From: Pectobacterium sp013449375 | GTDB lineage: Bacteria > Pseudomonadota > Gammaproteobacteria > Enterobacterales > Enterobacteriaceae | Reading direction: 5' to 3' (one strand) | Assembly: GCF_048593165.1 (NCBI RefSeq) | Contig: NZ_CP184271.1 | Length of the DNA stretch: 64,000 nt | The notes under the pieces: model-generated | The model's input: only the letters and a program-made list of their open reading frames with translations | What the model was told of the DNA's origin: nothing | The model's database searches: none | Shown: positions 50,558 through 60,435 of the stretch, piece after piece | Numbering within the stretch: the first letter of the stretch is position 1 | How the letters are laid out: each line of letters starts with the position of its first letter | Program-made: the position numbers and the translations under genes

Positions 50558-52459
50558 ATGTCGCTCACACAGGATCATTATGCCTCGCTGTCTTCCCCCA
50601 TTCCGGGGCTGGTTTTGCCTGAAAAGCGTGTGGTTGAGGTGCGCGACCTGAGTGTGTACTTCGAGCAGCAAGAACAGCGGACAGATGCGGTGCGTAATTT
50701 GACGTTCTCTGTCGATCGGGGCGAAACACTGGCCATTGTCGGCGAGTCTGGATCGGGTAAATCCGTGACGTCGCTGGCATTGATGCGGTTGGTTGAGCAT
50801 GCGGGCGGCGTGATTCATCAGGGGGATATGCTGTTCCGTCGTCGCGATGGGCAAGTGCTGGATCTCCGCGGAGCCCGTCAGCGTGTGATGCGCACATTGC
50901 GTGGCGCAGATTTGGCGATGATTTTCCAAGAGCCGATGACGTCGCTGAATCCTGTTTTCCCCGTCGGCGAACAAATAGCCGAGTCGATTCGGTTGCATCA
51001 GGGGATGGACAGACGCGCGGCGCGTGCAGAAACGTTACGTATGCTGGATCTGGTTAGAATACCGGAAGCACGCAACGTGCTGGATCGCTACCCGCACCAG
51101 TTGTCCGGCGGCATGCGCCAGCGGGTGATGATTGCAATGGCGCTCTCCTGTAAACCGTCGCTGCTGATTGCCGATGAACCGACGACCGCGCTGGATGTCA
51201 CTATTCAGGCGCAAATTCTGCAATTGATCCGCGTACTACAGCGTGAAATGGAAATGGCCGTGATTTTCATCACCCATGACATGGGCGTGGTGGCGGAAGT
51301 GGCGGAACGCGTCTTGGTGATGCACCGTGGAGAAAGCGTTGAAGCGGGAAGCGTTGGGCAAATCTTTACTGCCCCACAGCATCCGTATACGCAGGGGCTG
51401 TTGGCAGCGGTACCTACGCTAGGGTCAATGCGCGGTCAGCCGTTCCCGAAGAAGTTTCCGCTGCTGGATCAAAACGCAGTTCGTATTGCGGACAGTGTAC
51501 CGCAGGATACCGTTCCCGCGCAGGCGGAGCCGATCTTACAGGTTAGCCATCTGGTGACGCGTTTTCCGATTCGTAGCGGTTTATTGAATCGCGTAACCCG
51601 ACAGGTACATGCGGTGGAAAACATCAGCTTCGATCTCTGGCCGGGCGAAACGCTGTCGCTGGTTGGCGAATCGGGATGCGGCAAGTCCACGACTGGGCGC
51701 GCGTTGCTCCAACTGGTTGAAAGCCAGAAGGGCGATATTATCTTTAATGGGCAGCCTATTCATCAGTTGAAAGGGGCGGCATTACAGCGCCTGCGGCGTG
51801 ATATTCAACTGATTTTTCAGGATCCCTATGCGTCACTGGATCCACGTCTGACGGTTGGCTTTTCGATTATGGAACCGCTGCTGGTGCACAACATTTGCCA
51901 TCGGCAGGAGGCGGAGAAGCGTGTGGAATGGCTGTTGGCACGTGTAGGGTTAGAACCGGAACATGCCCGGCGCTATCCGCATGAATTTTCCGGCGGCCAG
52001 CGCCAGCGCATTTGCATTGCCAGAGCGCTGGCGCTGAACCCGAAAGTGGTCATTGCGGATGAGGCGGTATCCGCGTTGGATGTGTCGATTCAGGCACAAA
52101 TCATCAATCTGATGTTGGAATTGCAACGTGAATTCGGCATCGCATTTTTATTTATTTCACATGATATGGCGGTGGTCGAGCGTATCAGCCATCGCGTGGC
52201 GGTGATGTACATGGGGCAGATTGTCGAGATTGGCTCACGGCAGGACGTATTCGAGCGGCCTCGCCATCCTTATACCCGCAAGCTGATGTCGGCGGTTCCG
52301 ATTGCCGATCCCTCATGCCGCCAGCGTGAGCAGGTGCTGCTGGTTGATGAAATACCCAGCCCGATTCGGGCGCTTGGCCACGAGCCGATCACGGCGCCTC
52401 TGGTGCAGGTGGGTGAGCGACACTTTGTTGCGCACCATCCGATAGCCGGCGCTTACTGA
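50558..52459 (+). CDS. gsiA: Glutathione ABC transporter ATPase GsiA
   Basis: A 633-aa protein with two nucleotide-binding domains in tandem: Walker A GESGSGKS and GESGCGKS, signatures LSGGMRQR and FSGGQRQR, Walker B LLIADEPTTALD and VVIADEAVSALD. Double-domain ATPases of this form power glutathione import. It is the first gene of gsiABCD; iaaA, which precedes it in E. coli, is absent. Confidence 0.92.
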   Translation: MSLTQDHYASLSSPIPGLVLPEKRVVEVRDLSVYFEQQEQRTDAVRNLTFSVDRGETLAIVGESGSGKSVTSLALMRLVEHAGGVIHQGDMLFRRRDGQVLDLRGARQRVMRTLRGADLAMIFQEPMTSLNPVFPVGEQIAESIRLHQGMDRRAARAETLRMLDLVRIPEARNVLDRYPHQLSGGMRQRVMIAMALSCKPSLLIADEPTTALDVTIQAQILQLIRVLQREMEMAVIFITHDMGVVAEVAERVLVMHRGESVEAGSVGQIFTAPQHPYTQGLLAAVPTLGSMRGQPFPKKFPLLDQNAVRIADSVPQDTVPAQAEPILQVSHLVTRFPIRSGLLNRVTRQVHAVENISFDLWPGETLSLVGESGCGKSTTGRALLQLVESQKGDIIFNGQPIHQLKGAALQRLRRDIQLIFQDPYASLDPRLTVGFSIMEPLLVHNICHRQEAEKRVEWLLARVGLEPEHARRYPHEFSGGQRQRICIARALALNPKVVIADEAVSALDVSIQAQIINLMLELQREFGIAFLFISHDMAVVERISHRVAVMYMGQIVEIGSRQDVFERPRHPYTRKLMSAVPIADPSCRQREQVLLVDEIPSPIRALGHEPITAPLVQVGERHFVAHHPIAGAY

Positions 52460-52484
52460 CAGGGATTCACAAGGAGAACGTAGC

Positions 52485-54029
52485 ATGGGCGTAATGACGA
52501 TAAAACGGGGCTGGTTAGTCGCCGCAGGGGTAACCGCTGCTATGGCTGCGTCACCCGTCTGGGCAGCCAAAGATGCGGTGATTGCCGTGGGTTCCACGTT
52601 TACCAGTCTGGATCCGTACGATGCCAACGATTCGCTATCGCAGACGGTAGCGAAGTCCTTCTATCAGGGGTTGTTTGGCTTTGATAAAGACATGAAGCTG
52701 GTGAATGTGCTGGCGGACAGCTATGACGTGAGTCCGGATGGCCTGGCGTATACCATTAAGCTGCATCCAGGCGTCAAATTTCACGATGGATCGGCGTTTA
52801 ACGCCGCCGCCGTGAAAGTGAATCTGGATCGCGCCAGTAATCCAGACAACCGCTTGAAGCGATATAACCTGTTTAAGATGATCGAAAAAACCGACGTGGT
52901 TGACGACCTGACGGTAAAAATTACATTGAAGACGCCATTCTCGGCGTTCGTTAACAATCTGGCGCATCCGGCGGCGGTGATGATCTCGCCGGCAGCATTA
53001 ACGCTGTACGGCAAGGATATTGGTTTCCATCCGGTAGGCACCGGCCCGTACCGTTTTGTGGCCTGGAATCAGACCGATTTTGTCAAAGTCGAGAAATTCA
53101 GCGGCTACTGGAAGGCGGGTTTGCCGAAGCTGGACAGCATTACCTGGCGTCCGGTCGTGGATAACAACACGCGTGCGGCACTGCTGCAAACCGGCGAAGC
53201 ACAGTTTGCTTATCCAATACCGTTCGAGCAAGCCAAGGTACTGGAGAAAAATGACAAGCTGACGCTGGTGGCATCGCCGTCGATTCTGCACCGTTACATC
53301 AGCATAAACGTGACGCAGAAACCGTTTGATAACCCGAAAGTGCGGCAGGCGTTGAACTACGCGATCAACAAAGAGGCGCTGATTAAAGTGGCGTTCTCCG
53401 GCTATGCGACGCCCGCCGAAGGGCCACTGCCGAGCAGCATTGATTATTCAGTAAAATATCATCCGTGGCCTTACGATCCGGCCAAAGCGCGCGAGCTGCT
53501 GAAAGAAGCGGGCTACCCAGACGGCTTCACCACGACGCTCTGGTCGTCGCATAACCACAGTACGGCGCAGAAAGTCTTGCAGTTCACGCAGCAACAGCTG
53601 GCACAGGTCGGGGTGAAAGTGCAGGTGACTGCGATGGATGCCGGACAGCGGGCGGCGGAAGTGGAAGGTAAGGGCGTGAAAGAAACGGGCGTTCGCCTGT
53701 TCTACACCGGCTGGTCGGCTTCGACGGGCGAAGCTGACTGGGCGCTGTCGCCGCTGTTTGCAACGGCTTCCTGGCCACCCGCGCAGTTCAACACGGCGTT
53801 TTACAGTAATCCGCAAGTCGATGCGGATCTGGCGAATGCGCTGAAAACCACGGTTCGGACGGAAAAACAGAAACTGTATCAGGATGCACAGGACAAAATC
53901 TGGGCGGATGCGCCGTGGATTTTCTTGGCGACAGAGCGTTTAGTCTCGGCCAACAGCAAAAAGCTGACTGGGTTTTACGTGATGCCGGATACCCTGTTCA
54001 GTTTTGAAGAAGCCGATCTGAAGGAATAA
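52485..54029 (+). CDS. gsiB: Glutathione-binding periplasmic protein GsiB
   Basis: A 514-aa SBP family 5 protein. The signal peptide ends SPVWAAKDA. The mature start DAVIAVGSTFTSLDPYDAND and HPVGTGPYRF-type stretch (GFHPVGTGPYRFVAW) match GsiB. AAGGAG lies upstream. Confidence 0.92.
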   Translation: MGVMTIKRGWLVAAGVTAAMAASPVWAAKDAVIAVGSTFTSLDPYDANDSLSQTVAKSFYQGLFGFDKDMKLVNVLADSYDVSPDGLAYTIKLHPGVKFHDGSAFNAAAVKVNLDRASNPDNRLKRYNLFKMIEKTDVVDDLTVKITLKTPFSAFVNNLAHPAAVMISPAALTLYGKDIGFHPVGTGPYRFVAWNQTDFVKVEKFSGYWKAGLPKLDSITWRPVVDNNTRAALLQTGEAQFAYPIPFEQAKVLEKNDKLTLVASPSILHRYISINVTQKPFDNPKVRQALNYAINKEALIKVAFSGYATPAEGPLPSSIDYSVKYHPWPYDPAKARELLKEAGYPDGFTTTLWSSHNHSTAQKVLQFTQQQLAQVGVKVQVTAMDAGQRAAEVEGKGVKETGVRLFYTGWSASTGEADWALSPLFATASWPPAQFNTAFYSNPQVDADLANALKTTVRTEKQKLYQDAQDKIWADAPWIFLATERLVSANSKKLTGFYVMPDTLFSFEEADLKE

Positions 54030-54138
54030 TTCACCGCAAAAGGATGACCAGGGAATCGGGCGGCCGTAAGGCTGCCCGCAGTGGTCAACACACGTCCACC
54101 TTATAGGGAGTCTGACGCATGTCTGTGGAAAACCGTTC

Positions 54139-55059
54139 ATGCTGAATTATTTTATTAAACGACTACTGGGACTGATTCCCACGCTCCTGATTGTGATGGT
54201 GCTGGTGTTCTTGTTCGTTCATCTGTTACCCGGCGACCCCGCGCGTTTAGCTGCCGGGCGGGAAGCGGATGCCGCCGTCATCGAGATGGTGCGGCAGGAT
54301 CTGGGATTGGATAAATCGCTGCCGCATCAGTTCTGGCACTTCTTTACCCATATCCTGCAAGGGGATTTGGGAACGTCGATGGTGTCGAAGCGTCCGGTCA
54401 CGGAAGAGATCGCCATGCGCTTTATGCCGACCTTTTGGCTGACGGTGTGCAGCATGGTGTGGGCGGTGATTTTTGGCATGGCGATCGGCATCGTATCGGC
54501 CGTGTGGCGCAACGGCTGGCCGGACAGGATCGGAATGACGCTGGCGGTATCCGGCCTCTCTTTCCCTGCGTTTGCGCTCGGTATGCTGTTAATGCAGATT
54601 TTTTCTGTCGAACTGGGGTGGCTGCCGACGGTGGGGGCGGACACCTGGTTGCACTACATTTTGCCCTCACTGACGCTGGGTGCGGCGGTCGCGGCGGTGA
54701 TGGCGCGTTTTACCCGTGCATCGTTTGTTGATGTCTTGCAAGAAGATTATATGCGTACGGCGCGGGCAAAGGGCGTGCGCGAATCGCTGGTGGTAGTGAA
54801 GCACGGGCTGCGCAATGCGCTGATTCCGGTGGTGACGATGATGGGGCTGCAATTTGGTTTCTTGCTCGGCGGTTCAATCGTCGTGGAGAAGGTCTTCAAC
54901 TGGCCGGGGCTAGGACGGCTGCTGGTGGATGCGGTGGAGATGCGCGACTATCCGGTGATTCAGGCTGAGGTGTTGCTGTTTTCACTGGAATTCATTCTGA
55001 CTAATCTGCTGGTGGATATGCTGTATGCCGCGATTAATCCCGCCATTCGTTATAAATAA
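54139..55059 (+). CDS. gsiC: Glutathione ABC transporter permease GsiC
   Basis: A 306-aa DppB-type permease: MLNYFIKRLLGLIPTLLIV, six TM segments, and an EAA loop (DYMRTARAKGVRESLVVVKHGLRNALIP). Matches E. coli GsiC in length. The spacer 54030-54138 holds no gene. Confidence 0.92.
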   Translation: MLNYFIKRLLGLIPTLLIVMVLVFLFVHLLPGDPARLAAGREADAAVIEMVRQDLGLDKSLPHQFWHFFTHILQGDLGTSMVSKRPVTEEIAMRFMPTFWLTVCSMVWAVIFGMAIGIVSAVWRNGWPDRIGMTLAVSGLSFPAFALGMLLMQIFSVELGWLPTVGADTWLHYILPSLTLGAAVAAVMARFTRASFVDVLQEDYMRTARAKGVRESLVVVKHGLRNALIPVVTMMGLQFGFLLGGSIVVEKVFNWPGLGRLLVDAVEMRDYPVIQAEVLLFSLEFILTNLLVDMLYAAINPAIRYK

Positions 55060-55068
55060 GGAAAGGGA

Positions 55069-55974
55069 ATGAGACACTGGCGACGTAACGCTATGCTGGC
55101 GACGCTCCCTGTCATCAGGGATAAATCGGTTCGTACGCCGTGGCGTGAATTCTGGCGGCGCTTTCTTCGGCAACATGTCGCGGTCACCGCAGGCGTGTTT
55201 GTGCTACTGCTGATTGTAGTCGCGTTTCTGGCACCACACCTGATGCCCTATGATGCCGAGAATTATTTCGATTATGAGCGCCTGAATGAAGGCCCGTCGG
55301 CGGCACACTGGCTGGGGGTGGATTCATTAGGTCGTGATATTTTCAGTCGGATCCTGATGGGGACACGTATCTCGCTGGCGGCGGGCATGCTTTCGGTGTT
55401 AGTTGGGATGATTATCGGCACGACACTCGGTCTGGTGGCGGGTTACTACGAAGGGTGGGCGGACAGGATCATTATGCGCCTATGCGATGTGTTGTTTGCC
55501 TTTCCCGGTATTCTGCTGGCGATTGCCGTTGTGGCGATTATGGGCAGTGGGATGGCGAATGTGATTGTCGCCGTCGCGATTTTTAGCATTCCGGCGTTCG
55601 CCCGTCTGGTACGGGGTAATACGCTGGTGCTGAAACAGCTGACCTACATCGAATCGGCCCGCAGTATTGGCGCCAGCGACCGGACGATCCTCTTTCGGCA
55701 TATTCTGCCCGGCTCGGTGTCTTCTATCGTGGTGTTTTTCTCGATGCGCATAGGGATGTCGATCATTACGGCAGCCAGCCTGTCATTTCTAGGGCTGGGC
55801 GCACAGCCGCCGATGCCGGAGTGGGGAGCGATGCTGAACGAAGCGCGCTCAGATATGGTAATTGCCCCGCACGTCGCGATATTCCCAAGTTTGGCAATCT
55901 TTCTGACGGTACTGGCGTTTAATTTATTGGGCGACGGCCTGCGCGATGCACTCGACCCGAAATTGAAAAGCTGA
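55069..55974 (+). CDS. gsiD: Glutathione ABC transporter permease GsiD
   Basis: A 301-aa DppC-type permease with the N-terminal cap region HWLGVDSLGRDIFSRILMGTR and EAA loop TYIESARSIGASDRTILFRHILP. It pairs with GsiC and ends the operon. Confidence 0.92.
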   Translation: MRHWRRNAMLATLPVIRDKSVRTPWREFWRRFLRQHVAVTAGVFVLLLIVVAFLAPHLMPYDAENYFDYERLNEGPSAAHWLGVDSLGRDIFSRILMGTRISLAAGMLSVLVGMIIGTTLGLVAGYYEGWADRIIMRLCDVLFAFPGILLAIAVVAIMGSGMANVIVAVAIFSIPAFARLVRGNTLVLKQLTYIESARSIGASDRTILFRHILPGSVSSIVVFFSMRIGMSIITAASLSFLGLGAQPPMPEWGAMLNEARSDMVIAPHVAIFPSLAIFLTVLAFNLLGDGLRDALDPKLKS

Positions 55975-55989
55975 ATAAAAAGCAGTGAT

Positions 55990-56014
55990 AAAAAAGCGCG
56001 GCAAGTGCCGCGCT
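55990..56014 (-). terminator. Rho-independent terminator between maeA and gsiD
   Basis: AGCGCGGC and GCCGCGCT pair over 8 bp with loop AAGT or its complement. The run of A before it reads as TTTTTT on the minus strand, so it mainly ends maeA; it may also slow gsi transcription. The rest of 56015-56181 shows nothing I can name. Confidence 0.8.
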
Positions 56015-56181
56015 CAGACCACTGATAAACCTATTTACCGAACGAAAACGGGAGTAACGGAATAGAAGAGTAAAGCGTTTGCGCCAAGGATGGCGCAATC
56101 CGAGCTTACAATGGACGTACTCGTAGCGTCTTTACGATCTATCCGTTACTGCCGCTTGGCGGCCTTTGCCGCCACACACCA

Positions 56182-57879
56182 TTAGAACGAGGTGCGTTTA
56201 TAGCTGCGGTACTGCGGTTGCCAGAAGTTGTGCTCAATCGCCTTTTGCAGCGCATCTGACGAGGTCACGACGGCGGCACCCTGCAACTGTGCGGCTTTAC
56301 CGACTTCCAGTGCAATACGCTTGGACACCTGCTGGATATCGGCCAGATCCGGCAGCAGCGCGCCTTCGCCGTTATTCGCCAGCGGAGAGCAGTCAGCCAG
56401 CGCGCGGCTGGCGGCCATCAACATACCGTCAGTGATACGCTTGGCACCCGACGCCAGTACCCCTAACCCGATACCTGGGAAAATGTAGGAGTTGTTGCAC
56501 TGCGCGATAGGGAAGACCTTATCCTGATAGTTCACCGGGGAGAACGGACTACCGGTCGCAACCAGCGCAGCACCTTCCGTCCAACGAATGATATCTTCCG
56601 GACGGGCTTCCACGCGAGATGTCGGGTTAGACAGCGGCATCACGATAGGACGCGCACAGTGTTTGTGCATTTCACGGATGATTTCTTCCGTGAATAGACC
56701 CGGCTGCCCAGATACACCGATCAGGATGGTTGGTTTGGCGTTACGTACCACTTCCAGCAGAGAAATGGCATCGCTGTTGCAATCCCAGCTCGTCAGCAGC
56801 TCGCTTTTCTGCACCAGTTTGCTCTGGAAATCGAGCAGGTTCGGCAGTTTGTCTGTCAGCAGACCAAAGCGGTCAACCATGAAGACGCGTGCGCGCGCTT
56901 CGTCATCGCTCAGCCCTTCAGATTTCATCTGTGCGATGATTTGTTCAGCGATACCACAGCCTGCAGAACCGGCACCCAGGAAGGCCACGGTCTGATCGCG
57001 TAACTGCGTACCTGCCGCACGGCTGGCGGCAATCAGGCTGCCCAGCGCAACCGCTGCGGTCCCCTGAATGTCATCGTTAAAGCTACAGATCTCATCACGA
57101 TAGCGGTTCAGCAGCGGCGTTGCATTCTTCTGTGCGAAGTCTTCAAACTGCAACAGCACGTTCGGCCAGCGGCGTTTTACAGCCTGAATGAATTCGTCAA
57201 CAAATTCATAGTATTCGTCATCCGTGATACGCGGATGGCGCCAGCCCATGTACAGCGGATCGTTCAGGCGCTGCGGGTTGTTGGTGCCGACATCCAGAAC
57301 GACGGGCAGGGTGTAGGCTGGGCTGATACCGCCACACGCGGTGTACAGCGACAGCTTACCGATTGGAATCCCCATGCCGCCGATGCCCTGATCGCCCAGA
57401 CCCAGAATACGCTCACCGTCGGTCACAACGATGACTTTCACGTTCTGCTTGGTGGCGTTTTGCAGCATATCATCGATATGTGCGCGGTTAGGGTAGGAGA
57501 TAAACAGGCCACGGGCGCGACGATAGATATCGGAGAAGTGCTCACAGGCTTCGCCAACGGTCGGAGTGTAGATGATAGGCATCATCTCACTGAGGTGACC
57601 GTCCAACAGGCGGTAGAACAGGGTTTCGTTGGTATCCTGAATGTTGCGCAGGTAAACGTGTTTTTCAATATCGTGTTTGAATTCCTGATACTGACGCCAG
57701 GCGCGTTCTGCCTGTTCTTCGATAGTTTCGACGGCTTCAGGCAGCAGACCATGCAGGTTAAAGTTAGCGCGTTCTTCTTCGGTAAACGCGCTGCCTTTAT
57801 TCAGCAGGGGAAATTCAAGCAAGATTGGGCCAGCGTAGGGAATATGGAGAGGACGTTTGCTTTCGTATTCTAATTCCAT
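56182..57879 (-). CDS. maeA: NAD-dependent malic enzyme
   Basis: A 565-aa enzyme, the same length as E. coli MaeA (SfcA). It converts malate to pyruvate and CO2 with NAD reduction. Marks: YTPTVGEACEHFSDIYRRARG, the catalytic Tyr/Lys region, FNDDIQGTAAVALG, and dinucleotide-binding FLGAGSAGCGIAEQI. Confidence 0.95.
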   Translation of the reverse strand: MELEYESKRPLHIPYAGPILLEFPLLNKGSAFTEEERANFNLHGLLPEAVETIEEQAERAWRQYQEFKHDIEKHVYLRNIQDTNETLFYRLLDGHLSEMMPIIYTPTVGEACEHFSDIYRRARGLFISYPNRAHIDDMLQNATKQNVKVIVVTDGERILGLGDQGIGGMGIPIGKLSLYTACGGISPAYTLPVVLDVGTNNPQRLNDPLYMGWRHPRITDDEYYEFVDEFIQAVKRRWPNVLLQFEDFAQKNATPLLNRYRDEICSFNDDIQGTAAVALGSLIAASRAAGTQLRDQTVAFLGAGSAGCGIAEQIIAQMKSEGLSDDEARARVFMVDRFGLLTDKLPNLLDFQSKLVQKSELLTSWDCNSDAISLLEVVRNAKPTILIGVSGQPGLFTEEIIREMHKHCARPIVMPLSNPTSRVEARPEDIIRWTEGAALVATGSPFSPVNYQDKVFPIAQCNNSYIFPGIGLGVLASGAKRITDGMLMAASRALADCSPLANNGEGALLPDLADIQQVSKRIALEVGKAAQLQGAAVVTSSDALQKAIEHNFWQPQYRSYKRTSF

Positions 57880-58085
57880 GACTTTTTACTCTCGGATAAC
57901 AGAAAAAACTCAGGTGTTGTCGATAAAAACTGTTGCGGATCTTAAATTACCCAGAGAATATGTACAGAAATTGTTAATTAAAATAGTTACAGATGGCTTG
58001 CATCTTAGTCGAAATGCAGGCTTTATCGATTCACCTCGCGTTTTTCACACTTCTCTTTGCTGAAATCCTGCACATCTCTCCGCCG

Positions 58086-58976
58086 TTATTCCTCAATAAA
58101 GTGGTGTTCAACGTCGGTGCAGCCCAACTCTGCCAGCATAATTTGCGAAATTGCCCAGTGGCTGACAATCGCATTGCGACGTTCAACGACAACGGCATGT
58201 TTCACCGTGCACAGATCTTCACCGGCAAGGTTCATCAGATTTAATGCGGCTTGCAAAGGCGGCAGACTAGGGTTGAATGCTGCATTTTCTGCGTAGCGCC
58301 CGGTATAGGTATTACCACTTGACGTTTCCAACGCGATGCCGCTAATGGCTTTGCTATAGGGAGCATGGCTACGGTTGGCGGCATCCAGCGCTTGGCGGAC
58401 AAGTGCATTCACATTCTGCAAAGTTGCACCGTGGTTGACGTCATCCATCAGTAAAGTATCGATGTGTAGATCGACGGGGCCAAAGGAATCTGGCAGATAG
58501 TGGCTGAGCACAGCGGGCTGGCGACCCGGTAGTTGAATCCGCAGCGACGCCGCATTGCGTAATTCGTTCATAAACTGGCGGCAGTGGCCGCATGGCGTGT
58601 AGTTCACGGTGACGGCCTGCAACCCGCGCTCATTACGCAGCCAAGCATGGCTGACCGCGCTCTGTTCGGCATGTATTGTTTGTTGAAGCTGAACGGCACT
58701 GAACTCCATGTTGGCACCAAAGTAGACATTGCCGCTAAGCCCTTGCGCAATTGCGCCAACCTGAAAATTCGAGATAGGCGCCTGTGCGCAAGCGGCGGCC
58801 AGTGGCAATAGCGCAAAGGCCAATGCATCGGTGTCTAACTGGCCGGCTTCACAAACGGCATTCACCTCGTCCGCAGTTAACATGGCGGCGAAATCCGGTT
58901 TATCGAGCAATGGGCGGATCGCGACTTGCAGGCTGGCAGGTAATTGCTGGAAGGCGTTTTCAAAACGTGGATGCAT
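58086..58976 (-). CDS. cdd: Cytidine deaminase
   Basis: A 296-aa enzyme of the long enterobacterial type. Zinc site: HAEQSAVSHAW and TPCGHCRQFMNE; the first has the catalytic Glu. It deaminates cytidine and deoxycytidine in pyrimidine salvage. A partial CRP-like half-site (TTGTGATC) lies in the promoter region near 59035. Confidence 0.95.
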   Translation of the reverse strand: MHPRFENAFQQLPASLQVAIRPLLDKPDFAAMLTADEVNAVCEAGQLDTDALAFALLPLAAACAQAPISNFQVGAIAQGLSGNVYFGANMEFSAVQLQQTIHAEQSAVSHAWLRNERGLQAVTVNYTPCGHCRQFMNELRNAASLRIQLPGRQPAVLSHYLPDSFGPVDLHIDTLLMDDVNHGATLQNVNALVRQALDAANRSHAPYSKAISGIALETSSGNTYTGRYAENAAFNPSLPPLQAALNLMNLAGEDLCTVKHAVVVERRNAIVSHWAISQIMLAELGCTDVEHHFIEE

Positions 58977-59115
58977 AGTGGCTTACTCTCTTTACCCGTC
59001 AATGACGTCATGTTAGAGAGCAGAGTAGCAATAAATTGTGATCAATATCTCTTTATTGAATGAAATGACTGCAAATTAACTGCTAAATGCGAGATATATC
59101 TCAATTTTATGGCGA

Positions 59116-59139
59116 GGCTGATGTGAGATACACATCGCC
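59116..59139. terminator. Hairpin between yohK and cdd
   Basis: GATGTG-AGATA-CACATC, extended by GGC/GCC with one bulged T, lies 10 nt beyond the yohK stop. There is no clear U-run; it may weaken read-through into cdd. Confidence 0.4.
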
Positions 59140-59148
59140 CCGCTAGAT

Positions 59149-59844
59149 TCAGCCTGCGACGTGCAAGAGCAGAGGGAAGATCAGCGGCGCAATCAGCGAC
59201 GTGATGATCCCGCAGATGACCAGCGCCAGCGAGCTGAATGCGCCTTCCTGATAATCGACCTCCGCGCAGCGCGCCGTGCCGAGAGCATGCGAAGCGGTGC
59301 CCATCGACAGCCCGCGAGCGGCTTTGGTTTTGATGCCCACGCGGTTGAATAGGCTGTGGCCTAATACGGCACCGAGAATACCGACAAAAATCACGCAGAC
59401 CGCGCTGATAGCCGGAATCCCGCCAATCGAGCTGGCGACGGCCATCGCAATCGGCGTGGTGACAGATTTAGGTAGCACCGAGGCCGCGATTTCTGGTGAA
59501 GCGCCCATCCACAGCGCCACCAGCGTGCCGGAGATAATAGCTGTCAGGCTGCCGATGAAGCACACGCTGATGATCGACTTCCAGCGCGCGCGAATTTGGT
59601 GCAGTTGTTCATAAAGCGGGAACGCCAGCGCGACCACCGCCGGTTGCAGCAAATCGTTAAGGACTTTACTGCCCTGAAAATAGTGCTCGTAGGGAATCTT
59701 CAATACCAGCAGCAGCGGAATAATAATCGCCATCGATACCAGCAGCGGGTTCAATAGCGAAATCCGGGTCAGTACGGCCAGTTTACGCGCAGCGAAAAAG
59801 ACCATCAGAGTGAGGGGCAGCGACCACCATAAATAGCTGAACAT
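59149..59844 (-). CDS. yohK: YohK, LrgB/CidB-family membrane protein
   Basis: A 231-aa protein with about six to seven TM segments. LrgB marks: PLYEQLHQIRARWK, LPKSVTTPIAMAVASSIGG and GTASHALGTARCAEV. The family works with a CidA/LrgA partner in murein hydrolase control or in export of overflow metabolites. Its start overlaps the yohJ stop (TAATG). Confidence 0.92.
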   Translation of the reverse strand: MFSYLWWSLPLTLMVFFAARKLAVLTRISLLNPLLVSMAIIIPLLLVLKIPYEHYFQGSKVLNDLLQPAVVALAFPLYEQLHQIRARWKSIISVCFIGSLTAIISGTLVALWMGASPEIAASVLPKSVTTPIAMAVASSIGGIPAISAVCVIFVGILGAVLGHSLFNRVGIKTKAARGLSMGTASHALGTARCAEVDYQEGAFSSLALVICGIITSLIAPLIFPLLLHVAG

Positions 59845-60251
59845 TATTCATTATCCTTCGGCGACGTGCGATCGCCAGCCACGGCGCGTTCACGCTGCAT
59901 TATCTGGGTACTGAAACCCACAACCAACATCACAATAAAGGTACTGATCAGGCAGGAAACGACGATAGGGCCAAACTGTTGGCTGACCAGATCGTAATAA
60001 TTCATCACGCCGACGCCGATGGGGACGAACAGCAGCGCCATGTGACGAATAAGCAGGTGGCAACCTGGTTTTACCCACTGCGCGGGCAGAATTTGCGAGG
60101 CGAGAAGGATGAACAAGACCAGCATGCCGATGATACTGCCGGGGATGGTGAACGGAAGTAACGCGGATACCGCATTGCCTGCCAGCAGGCAGAGATAAAT
60201 CAATGCGAAAGCGCGTAAATACTGCCAGCACACGATGAACGTATTACGCAT
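59844..60251 (-). CDS. yohJ: YohJ, LrgA/CidA-family membrane protein
   Basis: A 135-aa protein starting at MRNTFIVCWQYLRAFALIY, with AGGA 8 nt upstream. Four TM segments and the LrgA motif PFTIPGSIIGMLVLFILL. It pairs with YohK; yohJ-yohK-cdd is the E. coli order. Confidence 0.92.
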   Translation of the reverse strand: MRNTFIVCWQYLRAFALIYLCLLAGNAVSALLPFTIPGSIIGMLVLFILLASQILPAQWVKPGCHLLIRHMALLFVPIGVGVMNYYDLVSQQFGPIVVSCLISTFIVMLVVGFSTQIMQRERAVAGDRTSPKDNE

Positions 60252-60435
60252 GGGAAATTCCTGATTAGCTGAGGGGATTATCATAACGCTAATGGAATTT
60301 ACGTGCTACAGCGCACATTGCTAACGTTATGCGGCAACGCACGGTAGGGGATATGTGATGAATGGCCTGAGGGCGACAGCAAACGTGCCGCACTCAAGCC
60401 TTTATTGAGACAAATACTTTGATACAAATATGTAG